64,000 nucleotides of DNA, taken from Ureibacillus sp. FSL W7-1570. Lineage in GTDB: Bacteria; Bacillota; Bacilli; Bacillales_A; Planococcaceae. The stretch is from positions 2,246,001 through 2,310,000 of the forward strand of contig NZ_CP151979.1 of NCBI RefSeq assembly GCF_038593265.1, written 5' to 3'. The notes beneath the pieces were generated by a model that was not told where the DNA came from, searched no databases, and saw only the letters and a program-made list of their open reading frames with translations. Shown here in pieces: positions 8,499-19,456 of this stretch. The stretch's first letter is position 1, and the number at the start of each line of letters is the position of its first letter. Both the position numbers and the translations under genes were made by a program.

Positions 8499-9794
8499 TT
8501 ATTTCATGAAACCTTTATAATGACGTTTTACTAATTGTGCTTCTAATTGTTTCATTGTTTCCAGCGCGACACCAACGATGATGATGACGCTTGTTCCACC
8601 AATTTTGGCGGAAGCTGGTAAATTCATAAAGTTAATAAACAAAATAGGCAATATCGCAACAACGGATAAAAATAGTGCACCGACAAATGTTAGACGGTAT
8701 AGCACTTTCGTTAAGTAATTTTGTGTATCATTTCCTGGACGGATTCCAGGGATATACGCACCTTGTTTCTTCAAGTTATCCGCAATGCGTTCAGGATTCA
8801 CTTGAACAAATGCGTAGAAATATGTGAACGCAACAATCAATGCGATATAGATGATCATCCCAACAGGTTTTGTATAGTCAAACGTGTTGATAATGAACGT
8901 TGTCACTTTGTTTTGACCGAAAAACGCCGCTAACGTCTGAGGTGTAATGATGAATGCCACCGCGAAGATTACCGGAATAACCCCTGCAGCATTCACTTTC
9001 AATGGCAAGTGCGTTTGTTGTGCTCCAACATGCGGTACTCGGCCTGATACCCGTTTTGCATATTGGATTGGAATTTTACGCAATGCTTGTTGGAAGTAAA
9101 TGACTCCAACAACGATAGCCAACATAATTAATGCAAGTAGCACTAAAACGATTATACGGATGAATAGTTGATCCCCTGCACCTTCAATTTGTTGGGCATA
9201 AATTTGGTTAATTGTAGTAGGTATCGCGGCAACGATACCTGCAAAGATGATGATTGAAATTCCGTTTCCAACGCCATGAGCGGTAATCTGCTCACCGAGC
9301 CAAAGCAAAAATGCTGTACCGGCAGTAAGCACGATTGCAATCGTTAAATAGGAAAGGAAGCTTGTATTCGTAATTAACGATCCACCATATAATTGGTTAA
9401 AACCAAATGACATGGCGAGGGCTTGGATGAAAGCCAATACTACGGTAAAGTAGCGAGTAAATTGAGCCAATTTACGCCGGCCTACTTCACCTTGGCGTCC
9501 CCATTCTGCAAACTTAGGCACGACATCCATTTGTAACAATTGAACGATGATGGAAGCAGTGATGTAAGGCATAATCCCCAACGCAAAGATGGAGAAATTC
9601 GATAAAGCACCGCCGCCAAACACGTTCAGAAAACCAACCAAGTTAAGATCATCCGTTACTTTTAACACATCTGAATCCACGTTCGGTACAGGGATAAAAG
9701 TTCCTATACGAAAAACGATCAGCATTAGTAAAGTGAAGATAATTTTATTGCGAATATCGCGGACGCGCATAAAGTTTGCGAAAGTACGAAACAT
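8499..9794 (-). CDS. secY: Protein translocase subunit SecY
   Basis: SecY (431 aa), the channel of the SecYEG translocase in the cytoplasmic membrane. Ten hydrophobic segments can be followed through the protein. The plug and second helix region GGGALSNFSIFALGIMPYI and the cytoplasmic loops VNPERIADNLKKQGAYIPG and GVALETMKQLEAQL are family hallmarks. Its ATG overlaps the rplO stop codon (TAATG), indicating translational coupling. Confidence 0.97.
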   Translation of the reverse strand: MFRTFANFMRVRDIRNKIIFTLLMLIVFRIGTFIPVPNVDSDVLKVTDDLNLVGFLNVFGGGALSNFSIFALGIMPYITASIIVQLLQMDVVPKFAEWGRQGEVGRRKLAQFTRYFTVVLAFIQALAMSFGFNQLYGGSLITNTSFLSYLTIAIVLTAGTAFLLWLGEQITAHGVGNGISIIIFAGIVAAIPTTINQIYAQQIEGAGDQLFIRIIVLVLLALIMLAIVVGVIYFQQALRKIPIQYAKRVSGRVPHVGAQQTHLPLKVNAAGVIPVIFAVAFIITPQTLAAFFGQNKVTTFIINTFDYTKPVGMIIYIALIVAFTYFYAFVQVNPERIADNLKKQGAYIPGIRPGNDTQNYLTKVLYRLTFVGALFLSVVAILPILFINFMNLPASAKIGGTSVIIIVGVALETMKQLEAQLVKRHYKGFMK

Positions 9795-10234
9795 TAAATC
9801 ACCTCAGCTGTTCCGCCAGCGTTCTCGATCGCTTCTTTTGCTGAAGCAGAGAACTTGTGAGCTTTTACAGTAAGCTTTTTGTTAAGAGTTCCGTTTCCAA
9901 GGATCTTAATACCAGCTTTTTCTTTGCTCACAACACCTGTTTCGATTAACAATGCAGGAGTGATCTCCGCACCGTCTTCGAAACGATTTAACGCGTCAAG
10001 GTTCACGATTGCGTATTCTTTACGGTTTACATTAGTAAAGCCACGTTTTGGTAAACGACGGAACAGTGGGTTTTGACCACCTTCAAATCCTGGACGAACT
10101 CCGCCTCCAGAACGAGCGTTTTGACCTTTGTGACCGCGTCCTGCAGTCTTACCATTACCTGAACCGATACCACGACCAACGCGGTTACGTTTTTTACGTG
10201 AACCTTCCGCTGGTTTTAGCTCATGAAGTTTCAT
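9794..10234 (-). CDS. rplO: 50S ribosomal protein L15
   Basis: L15 (146 aa) from the ATG at 10234, giving [20 protein letters not shown]; a slightly longer reading beginning MPP has no better ribosome binding site. The Gly- and Arg-rich N-terminal region ([20 protein letters not shown]) and the C-terminal globular part ([20 protein letters not shown]) are typical. The stop overlaps the secY start. L15 assembles late into the large subunit. Confidence 0.97.
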   Translation of the reverse strand: MKLHELKPAEGSRKKRNRVGRGIGSGNGKTAGRGHKGQNARSGGGVRPGFEGGQNPLFRRLPKRGFTNVNRKEYAIVNLDALNRFEDGAEITPALLIETGVVSKEKAGIKILGNGTLNKKLTVKAHKFSASAKEAIENAGGTAEVI

Positions 10235-10270
10235 CTTAGGTGGCACCTCCTTATATATTTAATTCAGCCA

Positions 10271-10453
10271 TTAAATTTCTTTAACAGTAACTAAATGTGA
10301 TACTTTATTGATCATACCACGAATAGCAGGATTATCTGCATGTTCTACAGTAGAATTCACCTTTTTTAAACCTAAAGCTTCAACTACTTTGCGCTGTTTT
10401 TCGCTCGCGCCGATTACAGATCTTGTAAGGGTGATTTCTAATTTGTTTGCCAT
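10271..10453 (-). CDS. rpmD: 50S ribosomal protein L30
   Basis: L30 (60 aa), a small large-subunit protein. [40 protein letters not shown] and the ending [11 protein letters not shown] cover the whole family profile. It lies 12 bases after rpsE and 36 bases before rplO, in the canonical spc operon order. Confidence 0.97.
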   Translation of the reverse strand: MANKLEITLTRSVIGASEKQRKVVEALGLKKVNSTVEHADNPAIRGMINKVSHLVTVKEI

Positions 10454-10465
10454 GATTATCCCCCC

Positions 10466-10966
10466 TTATCCTAGTAGCTCTTCTACTGTCTTACCTCGAA
10501 GCTTTGCAACTTCTTCAGCACGTTTTAATTGTTTTAATCCATCAACAGTAGCACGTACCATATTGATAGGTGTGTTGGATCCTAAAGATTTTGATAAGAT
10601 ATCAGAAATTCCAGCTAAATCAAGTACTGCACGAACTGGACCACCAGCGATAACTCCAGTACCTTCTGTAGCAGGTTTCATTAAAATTTTTCCTGCACCG
10701 AAGTGACCAATCACCTCATGTGGAATTGTTCCACCCACACGTGGTACTTCGATCAAGTTTTTCTTCGCGTCTTCTACAGCTTTGCGGATCGCATCTGGTA
10801 CTTCTTGAGCTTTACCAGTACCGAATCCTACGTGACCGTTTTTGTCACCTACTACTACTAGCGCTGAGAAGCGGAAGCGACGTCCACCTTTTACAACTTT
10901 CGCAACGCGGTTTACCGCAACAACGCGTTCTTCAAGTTCCAATTTGCTTGCGTCAATACGACTCAT
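10466..10966 (-). CDS. rpsE: 30S ribosomal protein S5
   Basis: S5 (166 aa), involved in decoding accuracy and in the entry of mRNA to the small subunit. The loop [20 protein letters not shown], where spectinomycin-resistance changes occur in other species, appears wild type. [20 protein letters not shown] and the C-terminal [19 protein letters not shown] are standard. AAGGAGGGACATACTTC precedes the ATG. Confidence 0.98.
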   Translation of the reverse strand: MSRIDASKLELEERVVAVNRVAKVVKGGRRFRFSALVVVGDKNGHVGFGTGKAQEVPDAIRKAVEDAKKNLIEVPRVGGTIPHEVIGHFGAGKILMKPATEGTGVIAGGPVRAVLDLAGISDILSKSLGSNTPINMVRATVDGLKQLKRAEEVAKLRGKTVEELLG

Positions 10967-10987
10967 GAAGTATGTCCCTCCTTCTTA

Positions 10988-11347
10988 TTAGAATTGTAAA
11001 CCGTTTTCGCGTGCAGCTTCTGCTAATGCTTTCACACGTCCATGATATAAATAACCACCACGGTCAAATACAACGGAAGTAATATTTTTTTCTAATGCAC
11101 GTTTAGCGATCAATTCGCCAACTTTAGCTGCAGCTTCTTTATTGCTGCCAGGACCTTCGAAACCTTTTTCCAATGTTGATGCACTTACAAGTGTATGTCC
11201 TGCAACATCGTCAATGATTTGTGCGTAAATATGTTTATTAGAACGATATACGTTCAAACGTGGACGTTCAGGTGTACCGTGTACTTTAGTACGCACGCGT
11301 GCATGACGTTTTTTACGAACTTTGTTTTTGTCTAGTTTCGTAATCAT
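10988..11347 (-). CDS. rplR: 50S ribosomal protein L18
   Basis: L18 (119 aa), a 5S rRNA-binding protein of the central protuberance. It contains [36 protein letters not shown] and the terminal [20 protein letters not shown]. The ATG at 11347 is chosen because an upstream in-frame GTG overlaps the AGGAGTG ribosome binding site itself. L18, L5 and 5S rRNA form one assembly module, and rplE lies in the same operon. Confidence 0.97.
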   Translation of the reverse strand: MITKLDKNKVRKKRHARVRTKVHGTPERPRLNVYRSNKHIYAQIIDDVAGHTLVSASTLEKGFEGPGSNKEAAAKVGELIAKRALEKNITSVVFDRGGYLYHGRVKALAEAARENGLQF

Positions 11348-11378
11348 AGCGGTCACTCCTTTCTAACGCTCAATCTAA

Positions 11379-11918
11379 TTACTTACCTGTTTTACCTTCT
11401 TTACGACGTACATATTCACCTTCGTAGCGAATACCTTTACCTTTGTATGGTTCAGGTGGACGTACAGCGCGGATATCGGCTGCAAATGCACCTACACGTT
11501 CTTTATCGATTCCTTTTACAACGATTTTTGTATTTGAAGGAACTTCGATTTCGATACCAGCTTCAGGTGTGAATTCTACAGGATGTGAGTAACCAACGTT
11601 TAGTACAAGCTTTTTACCTTGTAATTGAGCACGGTACCCAACCCCGATCAATTCTAAAGAACGGGAGAATCCTTCAGATACACCTTTTACCATGTTAGCG
11701 AGTAACGCGCGAGTTGTACCGTGAACTGTACGGTGTTCTTTTGAATCAGAAGGGCGAACAACTGTAATGATATTTCCTTCTTGTTCAATTTTCATTTCTT
11801 GGTTGAATTGACGAGTTAATTCGCCTTTCGGTCCTTTTACTGTTACAGTATTGTCATCACTAACTGTCACTGTAACGCCAGAAGGAACCTCAATCGGTTT
11901 TTTTCCTACACGAGACAT
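11379..11918 (-). CDS. rplF: 50S ribosomal protein L6
   Basis: L6 (179 aa) of the large subunit, near the sarcin-ricin loop. It starts [17 protein letters not shown] and shows the duplicated domain with [20 protein letters not shown] and the C-terminal [20 protein letters not shown] motif. The length is normal. It lies between rpsH and rplR. Confidence 0.98.
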   Translation of the reverse strand: MSRVGKKPIEVPSGVTVTVSDDNTVTVKGPKGELTRQFNQEMKIEQEGNIITVVRPSDSKEHRTVHGTTRALLANMVKGVSEGFSRSLELIGVGYRAQLQGKKLVLNVGYSHPVEFTPEAGIEIEVPSNTKIVVKGIDKERVGAFAADIRAVRPPEPYKGKGIRYEGEYVRRKEGKTGK

Positions 11919-11948
11919 TTCATTGCACCTCCATTCGCATATTACTTA

Positions 11949-12347
11949 TTACCAAACGTAAGCTAATACTTCTCCGCCAACTTTTTTAGCGCGTGCTTCT
12001 TTGTCAGTCAACACACCTTGAGAAGTTGAAAGTATAGCGATTCCCAATCCGTTTAATACTTTTGGAATTTCGTCAGTTTTTGCATATACGCGTAAACCTG
12101 GTTTGGAAATACGTTTTAATCCAGTGATTACACGTTCATTGTTTTTTCCGTATTTCAAGAAAATACGGATGATACCTTGCTTGTTGTCATCGATATATTC
12201 TACATCACGAATGAAGCCTTCTCGCTTAAGAATTTCAGCGATTTCTTTCTTGATTTTGGAAGCCGGTACTTCAAGCTTCTCGTGACGAACCATGTTCGCA
12301 TTACGGATGCGAGTTAGCATATCTGCAATTGGATCTGTCATTGTCAT
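11949..12347 (-). CDS. rpsH: 30S ribosomal protein S8
   Basis: S8 (132 aa), a primary 16S rRNA-binding protein that in enterobacteria also represses the spc operon. The start [20 protein letters not shown] at 12347 is preceded by GGGAAGGAGGTAAAAGGAAT; a longer reading would run through this ribosome binding site. The family end [19 protein letters not shown] to VLAYVW is intact. Confidence 0.97.
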   Translation of the reverse strand: MTMTDPIADMLTRIRNANMVRHEKLEVPASKIKKEIAEILKREGFIRDVEYIDDNKQGIIRIFLKYGKNNERVITGLKRISKPGLRVYAKTDEIPKVLNGLGIAILSTSQGVLTDKEARAKKVGGEVLAYVW

Positions 12348-12379
12348 ATTCCTTTTACCTCCTTCCCATTTTTTGGGCA

Positions 12380-12580
<201 letters not shown>

Positions 12581-12583
12581 TTA

Positions 12584-13123
12584 TTATTTTTGGAACGGCA
12601 TACCGAATTGTGTCAATAACTCGCGAGCTTCTTCATCAGAATTCGCTGTCGTTACGATCACGATATCCATACCGCGTACTTTTGAAATTTTATCGTAATC
12701 GATTTCTGGGAAAATCAATTGTTCTTTAACTCCTAAAGTGTAGTTACCGCGACCATCGAACGCTTTTTTAGAAACACCGCGGAAGTCACGTACACGTGGA
12801 AGTGCGATAGAAATTAATTTATCAAGAAATTCATACATACGGTCACCACGTAAAGTAACTTTCGCGCCAATTGGCATACCTTCACGTAGACGGAATCCGG
12901 CGATTGATTTTTTCGCTCTAGTTACAACAGGTTTTTGACCAGTGATGATCGCTAGTTCTTCAACAGCTGCATCTAACGCTTTGGAGTTTTGTACAGCGTC
13001 ACCAACACCCATGTTTACTACGATTTTTTCAACTTTAGGAACTTGCATTACAGATTTATACCCAAACTTATTCATTAAAGCAGGAACTACTTCGTTTTTA
13101 TATTTTTCTTTTAGGCGGCTCAT
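12584..13123 (-). CDS. rplE: 50S ribosomal protein L5
   Basis: L5 (179 aa) contacts 5S rRNA and the P-site tRNA elbow. From the ATG at 13123 it reads [20 protein letters not shown] and includes [39 protein letters not shown] and the conserved end [26 protein letters not shown] lies just before this ATG, so the six-residue longer reading is rejected. Confidence 0.98.
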   Translation of the reverse strand: MSRLKEKYKNEVVPALMNKFGYKSVMQVPKVEKIVVNMGVGDAVQNSKALDAAVEELAIITGQKPVVTRAKKSIAGFRLREGMPIGAKVTLRGDRMYEFLDKLISIALPRVRDFRGVSKKAFDGRGNYTLGVKEQLIFPEIDYDKISKVRGMDIVIVTTANSDEEARELLTQFGMPFQK

Positions 13124-13150
13124 GTTTGTACCTCCTTTCAAAATTTCTTA

Positions 13151-13459
13151 TTAGTCGATAACTGCACCTGATTTTTTTGCAACACGAACTTTTTTGCCAT
13201 TTTCGATTTTATAACCTACACGAGTCGGCTCGCCAGTTTTTGGATCGATTAGCATAACGTTCGAAACGTGGATTGGTGCTTCTTGGCTTACAATACCACC
13301 TTGCGGGTTTAATTGGTTAGGCTTCATATGTTTTTTCACAATATTAACGCCTTCAACGATTACCCGATCTTTTTTAGGGAATGCGGCAAGTACAATACCT
13401 TCTTTGCCTTTATCTTTACCAGTAATAACTTTTACTTTGTCGCCCTTTTTAACATGCAT
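13151..13459 (-). CDS. rplX: 50S ribosomal protein L24
   Basis: L24 (102 aa), an early assembly initiator with an N-terminal KOW motif. It reads [20 protein letters not shown] and continues with [20 protein letters not shown]. The ATG at 13459 follows AAGGAGGTGCGACACATA. It sits between rplN and rplE as expected. Confidence 0.97.
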   Translation of the reverse strand: MHVKKGDKVKVITGKDKGKEGIVLAAFPKKDRVIVEGVNIVKKHMKPNQLNPQGGIVSQEAPIHVSNVMLIDPKTGEPTRVGYKIENGKKVRVAKKSGAVID

Positions 13460-13496
13460 TATGTGTCGCACCTCCTTAATTGGTACTATCAAATGA

Positions 13497-13865
13497 TTAA
13501 AGAACTTCTGGAGCTAGGGAAATGATTTTCATAAAGTTTTTATCACGCAACTCACGTGCAACCGGTCCGAAAATACGAGTACCACGTGGTGATTTATCGT
13601 CTCTGATGATCACACATGCGTTTTCGTCAAATTTGATATAAGTACCATCTTTGCGACGTACACCAGATTTTGTGCGTACTACTACGGCTTTTACAACATC
13701 GCCTTTCTTAACAACGCCTCCTGGTGTTGCTTTCTTAACTGTGCAAACGATAATATCACCGATATTAGCAGTTTTGCGTCCAGAACCACCAAGCACTTTA
13801 ATTGTTAACACTTCACGTGCACCAGAGTTGTCAGCAACTTTTAAACGAGATTCTTGTTGGATCAT
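13497..13865 (-). CDS. rplN: 50S ribosomal protein L14
   Basis: L14 (122 aa), an interface protein forming inter-subunit bridges and the docking site for the silencing factor RsfS. It starts [20 protein letters not shown] and includes the family signature around [19 protein letters not shown] and [16 protein letters not shown]. The length is exactly that of Bacillus L14. Confidence 0.98.
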   Translation of the reverse strand: MIQQESRLKVADNSGAREVLTIKVLGGSGRKTANIGDIIVCTVKKATPGGVVKKGDVVKAVVVRTKSGVRRKDGTYIKFDENACVIIRDDKSPRGTRIFGPVARELRDKNFMKIISLAPEVL

Positions 13866-13909
13866 TTAGGTTACCTCCCTTCGGAATTTCCGTTATTTCC
13901 GAATTTCTA

Positions 13910-14173
13910 TTAAATAACAACCGCTTTTTCTACAACTTCAACAAGACGGAAATGTTTTGTAGCTGATAGTGGGCGTGTTTCCATAATGCGCACGATATCG
14001 CCAACTTTAGCTTCGTTATGCTCATCATGAGCTTTGAATTTTTTAGAGTATTTTACACGTTTGCCGTATAATTTGTGTTTTTTGTAAGTTTCAACTAAAA
14101 CGACAATTGTTTTGTCCATTTTATCTGAAACTACACGGCCAGTGTAAACTTTGCGCTGTTTACGCTCAGACAT
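13910..14173 (-). CDS. rpsQ: 30S ribosomal protein S17
   Basis: S17 (87 aa), a primary 16S rRNA-binding protein with an OB fold. [20 protein letters not shown], the basic loop [20 protein letters not shown] and [20 protein letters not shown] are all conserved. It is 17 bases downstream of rpmC. Confidence 0.98.
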   Translation of the reverse strand: MSERKQRKVYTGRVVSDKMDKTIVVLVETYKKHKLYGKRVKYSKKFKAHDEHNEAKVGDIVRIMETRPLSATKHFRLVEVVEKAVVI

Positions 14174-14190
14174 ATACCGGACCTCCTTTA

Positions 14191-14391
14191 TCAGTTATCT
14201 CCACTGATTTCTCTTTCACGAATCACAGTTTTCATGCGCGCAATCGCTTTACGAACTTCACGAATGCGAGCTGTATTTTCTAATTGACCAGTCGCTAATT
14301 GGAAGCGAAGGTTGAAAAGCTCTTCTTTAAGTGATTTGATTTTCATTTCGATTTCAGAAGTGGCAAGTTCACGGATTTCATTAGCTTTCAT
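14191..14391 (-). CDS. rpmC: 50S ribosomal protein L29
   Basis: L29 (66 aa), a two-helix protein at the exit of the nascent-peptide tunnel near the docking site for trigger factor and SRP. It reads [20 protein letters not shown] followed by [20 protein letters not shown]. The ATG at 14391 overlaps the end of rplP by 11 bases, typical of translational coupling of these two genes. Confidence 0.97.
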   Translation of the reverse strand: MKANEIRELATSEIEMKIKSLKEELFNLRFQLATGQLENTARIREVRKAIARMKTVIREREISGDN

Positions 14392-14815
14392 TAGAATCAC
14401 CACCAGTTTCTTGACGTTTCACAATTTTACATTTTACAGGAAGTTTATGTGATGCTAATCGAAGAGCTTCGCGTGCAACTTCTTCAGATACACCGGCAAC
14501 TTCAAACATAACTTTTCCTGGTTTTACTACAGCTACCCAACCTTCTGGAGAACCTTTACCGGAACCCATCCGTACCTCAAGAGGTTTTTTCGTATAAGGT
14601 TTATGTGGGAAGATTTTAATCCAAACTTTACCGCCACGTTTCATGTAACGAGTCATCGCAATACGGGCTGCTTCGATTTGACGGTTTGTCACCCAGCTAG
14701 CTGTTGTAGCTTGAAGGCCCCATTCACCAAATTGTACTTCGCGGCCGCCTTTTGCTTGACCACGCATTTTACCGCGATGTTCGCGACGATATTTCACGCG
14801 TTTTGGCATTAACAT
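14381..14815 (-). CDS. rplP: 50S ribosomal protein L16
   Basis: L16 (144 aa) organises the A-site side of the peptidyl transferase centre. [36 protein letters not shown]-like and [20 protein letters not shown] blocks are present. It starts two bases after the rpsC stop and overlaps rpmC at its end. Confidence 0.98.
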   Translation of the reverse strand: MLMPKRVKYRREHRGKMRGQAKGGREVQFGEWGLQATTASWVTNRQIEAARIAMTRYMKRGGKVWIKIFPHKPYTKKPLEVRMGSGKGSPEGWVAVVKPGKVMFEVAGVSEEVAREALRLASHKLPVKCKIVKRQETGGDSNES

Positions 14816-14817
14816 AA

Positions 14818-15474
14818 TTATTTTCCTCCTTCCGCAGAGTTTTTCTTCGTAGGAAGGACCTCACCACGATAAATCCATACTTTTACGCCTAATTTTCCGT
14901 ATGTTGTATCCGCTTCTGCATGAGCGTAATCGATATCAGCACGAAGCGTATGAAGTGGTACAGTTCCTTCACTATAATGTTCTGCACGAGCGATATCTGC
15001 ACCGCCTAGACGACCAGACACTTGAGTTTTAATCCCTTTTGCACCAGCGCGCATTGTACGTTGAATTGCTTGTTTTTGGGCACGACGGAATGAAACACGG
15101 TTTTCAAGTTGACGTGCGATATTTTCAGCAACCAATTTTGCATCAAGATCCGGTTTTTTGATTTCAACGATATTGATGTGTACACGTTTGCCCGTAAGAT
15201 CGCTTAAGTATTTGCGTAGGTTTTCTACTTCAGTACCACCTTTACCGATAACCATTCCTGGTTTCGCAGTGTGGATTGTAATGTTCACACGATTTGCAGC
15301 GCGTTCAATTTCCACTTTGGAAACAGCTGCATCTTTTAATGTCGTTTCGATATATTTACGGATTTTGAGATCTTCATGAAGCAAATCGGCAAAGTCTTTT
15401 TCAGCGTACCATCTGGATTCCCAGTCACGAATGATGCCGATACGCAATCCGTTTGGATGTACTTTTTGACCCAA
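14818..15474 (-). CDS. rpsC: 30S ribosomal protein S3
   Basis: S3 (218 aa) lines the mRNA entry channel. It contains the type-2 KH domain with the GxxG-containing [20 protein letters not shown] and the C-terminal [20 protein letters not shown] and [15 protein letters not shown] blocks. It begins two bases after the rplV stop. Confidence 0.98.
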   Translation of the reverse strand: MGQKVHPNGLRIGIIRDWESRWYAEKDFADLLHEDLKIRKYIETTLKDAAVSKVEIERAANRVNITIHTAKPGMVIGKGGTEVENLRKYLSDLTGKRVHINIVEIKKPDLDAKLVAENIARQLENRVSFRRAQKQAIQRTMRAGAKGIKTQVSGRLGGADIARAEHYSEGTVPLHTLRADIDYAHAEADTTYGKLGVKVWIYRGEVLPTKKNSAEGGK

Positions 15475-15476
15475 AA

Positions 15477-15824
15477 TTAACCCTCCTTCTTCTCAGATAC
15501 CACTACAGTGATGTGGCTTGTGCGTTTGTTAATTGCGCTTGCACGTCCTTGCGCACGTGGACGATAGCGTTTTAATGTTGGTCCTTCATCAACGTAAATT
15601 TCAGAAATATATAAGTTATTTGGATCTAAATCGTAATTGTGCTCAGCGTTTGCAACTGCGGATTTCAATACTTTCTCAACGACTGGAGACGCCGCTTTTG
15701 GAGTATGACGTAAAATCGCAACTGCTTCTCCTACTTGCTTACCTCTGATTAAATCAACCACTAAACGCACTTTGCGAGGTGCAATTCGGACTGTGCGAGC
15801 AACAGCTTTAGCTTTTGTTGTCAT
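15477..15824 (-). CDS. rplV: 50S ribosomal protein L22
   Basis: L22 (115 aa), whose beta-hairpin lines the nascent-peptide exit tunnel. [40 protein letters not shown] and the hairpin region [20 protein letters not shown] look intact, with no sign of macrolide-resistance type insertions or deletions. Confidence 0.98.
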   Translation of the reverse strand: MTTKAKAVARTVRIAPRKVRLVVDLIRGKQVGEAVAILRHTPKAASPVVEKVLKSAVANAEHNYDLDPNNLYISEIYVDEGPTLKRYRPRAQGRASAINKRTSHITVVVSEKKEG

Positions 15825-15846
15825 CAGGATCTACCTCCTCTCAAAA

Positions 15847-16125
15847 TTAGCGTCTTGTTTTCTTATCATCATTACCGTGGCCTTTATAAGTCCGAGTTGG
15901 TACGAACTCGCCTAATTTGTGACCTACCATATCTTCCGTAATGTATACTGGAACATGTTTGCGTCCGTCATAAACAGCAATTGTAAGTCCAACGAAGTTA
16001 GGGAAGATTGTAGAACGGCGAGACCAAGTTTTGATTACTTGTTTCTTTTCTTGACCTTGTTGTGCTTCTACTTTTTTCATTAAATGTTCATCACAAAATG
16101 GTCCTTTTTTCAAGCTGCGACCCAT
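15847..16125 (-). CDS. rpsS: 30S ribosomal protein S19
   Basis: S19 (92 aa) pairs with S13 in the small-subunit head. [40 protein letters not shown] and [20 protein letters not shown] are diagnostic. The gene lies between rplB and rplV. Confidence 0.98.
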   Translation of the reverse strand: MGRSLKKGPFCDEHLMKKVEAQQGQEKKQVIKTWSRRSTIFPNFVGLTIAVYDGRKHVPVYITEDMVGHKLGEFVPTRTYKGHGNDDKKTRR

Positions 16126-16185
16126 TTAGTAACCTCCCTCCGTGATTTCACCACGGCTCTGCGATCGAACCGTAGCTTTATCACA

Positions 16186-17016
16186 TTATTTTTTACGTCC
16201 ACGAATAATTAACTTATCAGATTTATTGCGTTTTTTACGTGTTTTATAACCAAGAGCCGGTTTACCCCATGGTGTCATAGGTGACTTACGACCGATTGGC
16301 GCTTTACCTTCACCACCACCGTGTGGGTGATCATTAGGGTTCATTACAGAACCGCGAACTGTAGGGCGTTTACCTAACCAACGTGAACGACCTGCTTTAC
16401 CGATGTTTACTAACTCATGGGATTCGTTACCAACTTGACCGATTGTCGCACGGCAAGCAGCCAAGATCAAACGAACTTCACCAGATTGAAGACGTACAAT
16501 TACGTATTTGCCTTCGCGTCCTAATACTTGTGCGGATGCACCGGCAGAACGAACTAATTGTCCACCTTTTCCTGGTTTCAATTCGATGTTATGGATTGTA
16601 GTACCCATTGGAATGTTTGCTAATGGTAAAGCGTTACCCACTTTAATATCAGCATCTGGACCAGAAATAATTTCTTGACCTACTTGTAATCCTTTTGGAG
16701 CAATGATGTAACGTTTTTCACCATCAGCATAGTTGATTAATGCGATATTTGCTGAACGGTTTGGATCGTATTCGATTGTAGCAACGCGTCCTGGAATGCC
16801 ATCTTTATCACGTTTGAAGTCGATAATACGATATTGGCGTTTATGTCCACCACCGTGATGACGAACAGTAATTTTACCCTGGTTGTTGCGACCAGCTTTG
16901 CGTTTTAATGGCGCTAACAATGATTTTTCCGGCTTATCTGTTGTGATTTCCGCAAAGTCAAACGACGTCATGTTACGACGGCCATTTGAGGTTGGTTTAT
17001 ACTTTTTGATCGCCAT
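16186..17016 (-). CDS. rplB: 50S ribosomal protein L2
   Basis: L2 (276 aa), needed for subunit association and peptidyl transferase assembly. [19 protein letters not shown] at the C-terminus and the loop [20 protein letters not shown], holding the conserved His that approaches the catalytic centre, are present. The N-terminus [20 protein letters not shown] is typical of Bacilli. Confidence 0.98.
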   Translation of the reverse strand: MAIKKYKPTSNGRRNMTSFDFAEITTDKPEKSLLAPLKRKAGRNNQGKITVRHHGGGHKRQYRIIDFKRDKDGIPGRVATIEYDPNRSANIALINYADGEKRYIIAPKGLQVGQEIISGPDADIKVGNALPLANIPMGTTIHNIELKPGKGGQLVRSAGASAQVLGREGKYVIVRLQSGEVRLILAACRATIGQVGNESHELVNIGKAGRSRWLGKRPTVRGSVMNPNDHPHGGGEGKAPIGRKSPMTPWGKPALGYKTRKKRNKSDKLIIRGRKK

Positions 17017-17062
17017 TTTGTTTCCCTCCTTCTTTACATTTCAAAATCCTTACGTTTCCCGA

Positions 17063-17347
17063 TTAGAAATCAAAAATTTCAATTTCTTTGCTATCAGGTG
17101 TCAATGTTACGATAGCTTTACGACGTCTGTTTGTTAATCCTTGGAATTTACCAACACGTTTTACTTTACCTTGGTAGTTCATGATGTTGACTTTCGCCAC
17201 TTTTACACCGAAGATTTCTTCAACCGCATCTTTCACTTGCGTTTTATTCGCACGAAGATCTACTTCGAAAGTGTATTTTTTCTCAGCCATTAGTTCAGAA
17301 GAACGCTCAGTAATGACAGGACGTTTAATGACATCACGTGCATCCAT
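17063..17347 (-). CDS. rplW: 50S ribosomal protein L23
   Basis: L23 (94 aa) sits at the tunnel exit and is the main docking point of trigger factor and [23 protein letters not shown] and [20 protein letters not shown] are family blocks. Its start codon overlaps the rplD stop by one base. Confidence 0.97.
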   Translation of the reverse strand: MDARDVIKRPVITERSSELMAEKKYTFEVDLRANKTQVKDAVEEIFGVKVAKVNIMNYQGKVKRVGKFQGLTNRRRKAIVTLTPDSKEIEIFDF

Positions 17348-17970
17348 TATCCAAGCACCTCCTCAACCTTTTCTACTGCAGCCTTCGTGAATACAACTTT
17401 GTCATGACCTAATAAGTCAAGTACGTTGATTCCGTTAGCTGTGATCACAGTTACGCCTGGGATGTTACGTGCGGATAATGCCACGTTTTCATCTAAATCA
17501 GCTGTAACGAATAAAGCTTTTGAATCAATTTTCAAGTTATTTAAGATTTCTTTGAAGTCTTTTGTTTTTGGCGCGTCTAATTTTAACGCATCTAAAACTA
17601 GGAAGTTTTGCTCGTTCACTTTAGCGGATAAAGCGGATTTAAGCGCTAAGCGACGAACTTTTTTCGGTAATTTATAGCTGTAGCTTCTTGGTTGTGGACC
17701 GAATACTGTACCACCACCACGCCATTGAGGAGCACGGATTGAACCTTGACGAGCACGGCCAGTTCCTTTTTGGCGCCATGGTTTTCTACCACCACCAGAA
17801 ACTTCAGAGCGGTTTTTCACTTTATGTGTACCTTGACGTAGAGAAGCGCGTTGAGCGATTACTGCGTCGAATAAAACTGCTTCGTTTGGTTCGATGCCGA
17901 AAATTTCATCTTTTAATTCGATTTCTCCAACTGAAGCACCTGTTTGACTAAGTACAGTTACCTTTGTCAT
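17347..17970 (-). CDS. rplD: 50S ribosomal protein L4
   Basis: L4 (207 aa) extends a loop into the exit tunnel. This loop, [20 protein letters not shown], is present without insertions, and [20 protein letters not shown] follows. In enterobacteria L4 also represses the S10 operon; no equivalent control can be inferred here. It overlaps rplW by one base. Confidence 0.97.
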   Translation of the reverse strand: MTKVTVLSQTGASVGEIELKDEIFGIEPNEAVLFDAVIAQRASLRQGTHKVKNRSEVSGGGRKPWRQKGTGRARQGSIRAPQWRGGGTVFGPQPRSYSYKLPKKVRRLALKSALSAKVNEQNFLVLDALKLDAPKTKDFKEILNNLKIDSKALFVTADLDENVALSARNIPGVTVITANGINVLDLLGHDKVVFTKAAVEKVEEVLG

Positions 17971-17996
17971 TCCTGTTTCCTCCTTTCTCCAGTGAA

Positions 17997-18629
17997 TTAT
18001 TTAGATTTTTTCACAGCAGATTTTACTGTTACTAAAGATTTGCGAGAACCAGGAACATTCCCTTTGATTAATAGCAAGTTGCGTTCTGGAATTACTTTTA
18101 CGATTTGCAAGTTTTGGATTGTTACTCGATTACCGCCAGTTTGTCCAGGTAAGTTTTTGGATTTGAATACTCTGTTAGGAGCAATCGGACCCATTGAACC
18201 AGGACGACGGTGATAACGAGAACCGTGGGACATAGGTCCACGAGATTGTCCGTGGCGTTTGATTACACCTTGGAAACCTTTCCCTTTTGATGTACCTGTT
18301 ACATCTACCCAATCGCCTTCAGCGAAAATATCTACTTTGACTTCTTGACCAACTTCATACTCTTCTAAGTTTACTCCGCGAATTTCACGAATGAAGCGCT
18401 TAGGAGCAGTGTTTGCTTTTGCTACATGTCCTTTTTCAGGTTTGTTTGCAAGCTTTTCGCGCTTGTCTTCGAAACCTAGTTGGATTGCTTCGTAGCCATC
18501 ATTTTCAACAGTTTTCTTTTGAAGCACTACGTTTGGAGTAGCTTCGATCACTGTTACCGGTATTAAATCGCCGTTCTCAGCAAAAACTTGCGTCATACCG
18601 ATTTTTCTACCTAAGATTCCTTTGGTCAT
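17997..18629 (-). CDS. rplC: 50S ribosomal protein L3
   Basis: L3 (210 aa), an early assembly protein with a loop near the peptidyl transferase centre. [40 protein letters not shown] and [20 protein letters not shown] show the family features, including the Gln that is methylated in some species. AGGAGGTGTGACAA precedes the ATG. Confidence 0.98.
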   Translation of the reverse strand: MTKGILGRKIGMTQVFAENGDLIPVTVIEATPNVVLQKKTVENDGYEAIQLGFEDKREKLANKPEKGHVAKANTAPKRFIREIRGVNLEEYEVGQEVKVDIFAEGDWVDVTGTSKGKGFQGVIKRHGQSRGPMSHGSRYHRRPGSMGPIAPNRVFKSKNLPGQTGGNRVTIQNLQIVKVIPERNLLLIKGNVPGSRKSLVTVKSAVKKSK

Positions 18630-18672
18630 TTGTCACACCTCCTGTGATTGTTAAAAATTTTTATTATGACAA

Positions 18673-19104
<432 letters not shown>

Positions 19105-19109
19105 TCAAC

Positions 19110-19138
19110 ATTATATACAATAACATAGCGGATAGCAA
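19110..19138 (-). promoter_or_regulatory. S10 operon promoter and leader
   Basis: On the minus strand TTGCTA (19138-19133), a 17-base spacer and TATAAT (19115-19110) form a strong sigma-A promoter. The leader of about 120 bases up to rpsJ contains a GC-rich stem-loop in which CACAC and GTGTG stretches pair around CGGCCGC (about 19031-19068), a likely control structure for the operon. The 340 bases upstream of this promoter to 19456 hold only hairpins and no gene. Confidence 0.75.
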
Positions 19139-19304
19139 GTGTTTTCGTAAATTTATAATAATTTATTGGCCTTTCATTTTGTACTTTCTAAGCTGTTTTA
19201 TAGTATATAAGAGGAGTTTATATAAATCAACTCCAATAAAATTCTGAAAATTTTCCGCTATCTCATTTAAATATTTAGCTTCTCTTTCATCAAATTAAAC
19301 ATGT

Positions 19305-19323
19305 TTCCTATTATAAATAGGAA
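19305..19323 (+). repeat. Small terminator-like hairpin in a gene-free stretch
   Basis: TTCCTATT and AATAGGAA pair around a 3-base loop and are followed on the plus strand by CAATTTTTT. This looks like an intrinsic terminator for plus-strand transcripts, but no plus-strand gene lies near. It may block antisense transcription toward the bce-type genes or be chance. Confidence 0.35.
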
Positions 19324-19370
19324 CAATTTTTTGACCAGCAAAAAAGCCGGGAGGGATGCCGGATGAAAGC

Positions 19371-19404
19371 AAAAAAAGTGGTCAGCGAATTTTGCCAACC
19401 ACTT
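19371..19404 (-). terminator. Terminator of the bce-type operon
   Basis: On the minus strand AAGTGGT and ACCACTT close a stem with an inner GC/GC pair, followed by a run of seven T residues. A second, weaker GC hairpin with CTTTTTT (about 19340-19363) follows. It lies 53 bases after the permease stop. Confidence 0.85.
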
Positions 19405-19456
19405 GCTCATCGAATCCAGAAACTTATTCTCTTCCTATTTAAATAGTTTCCTGTTC

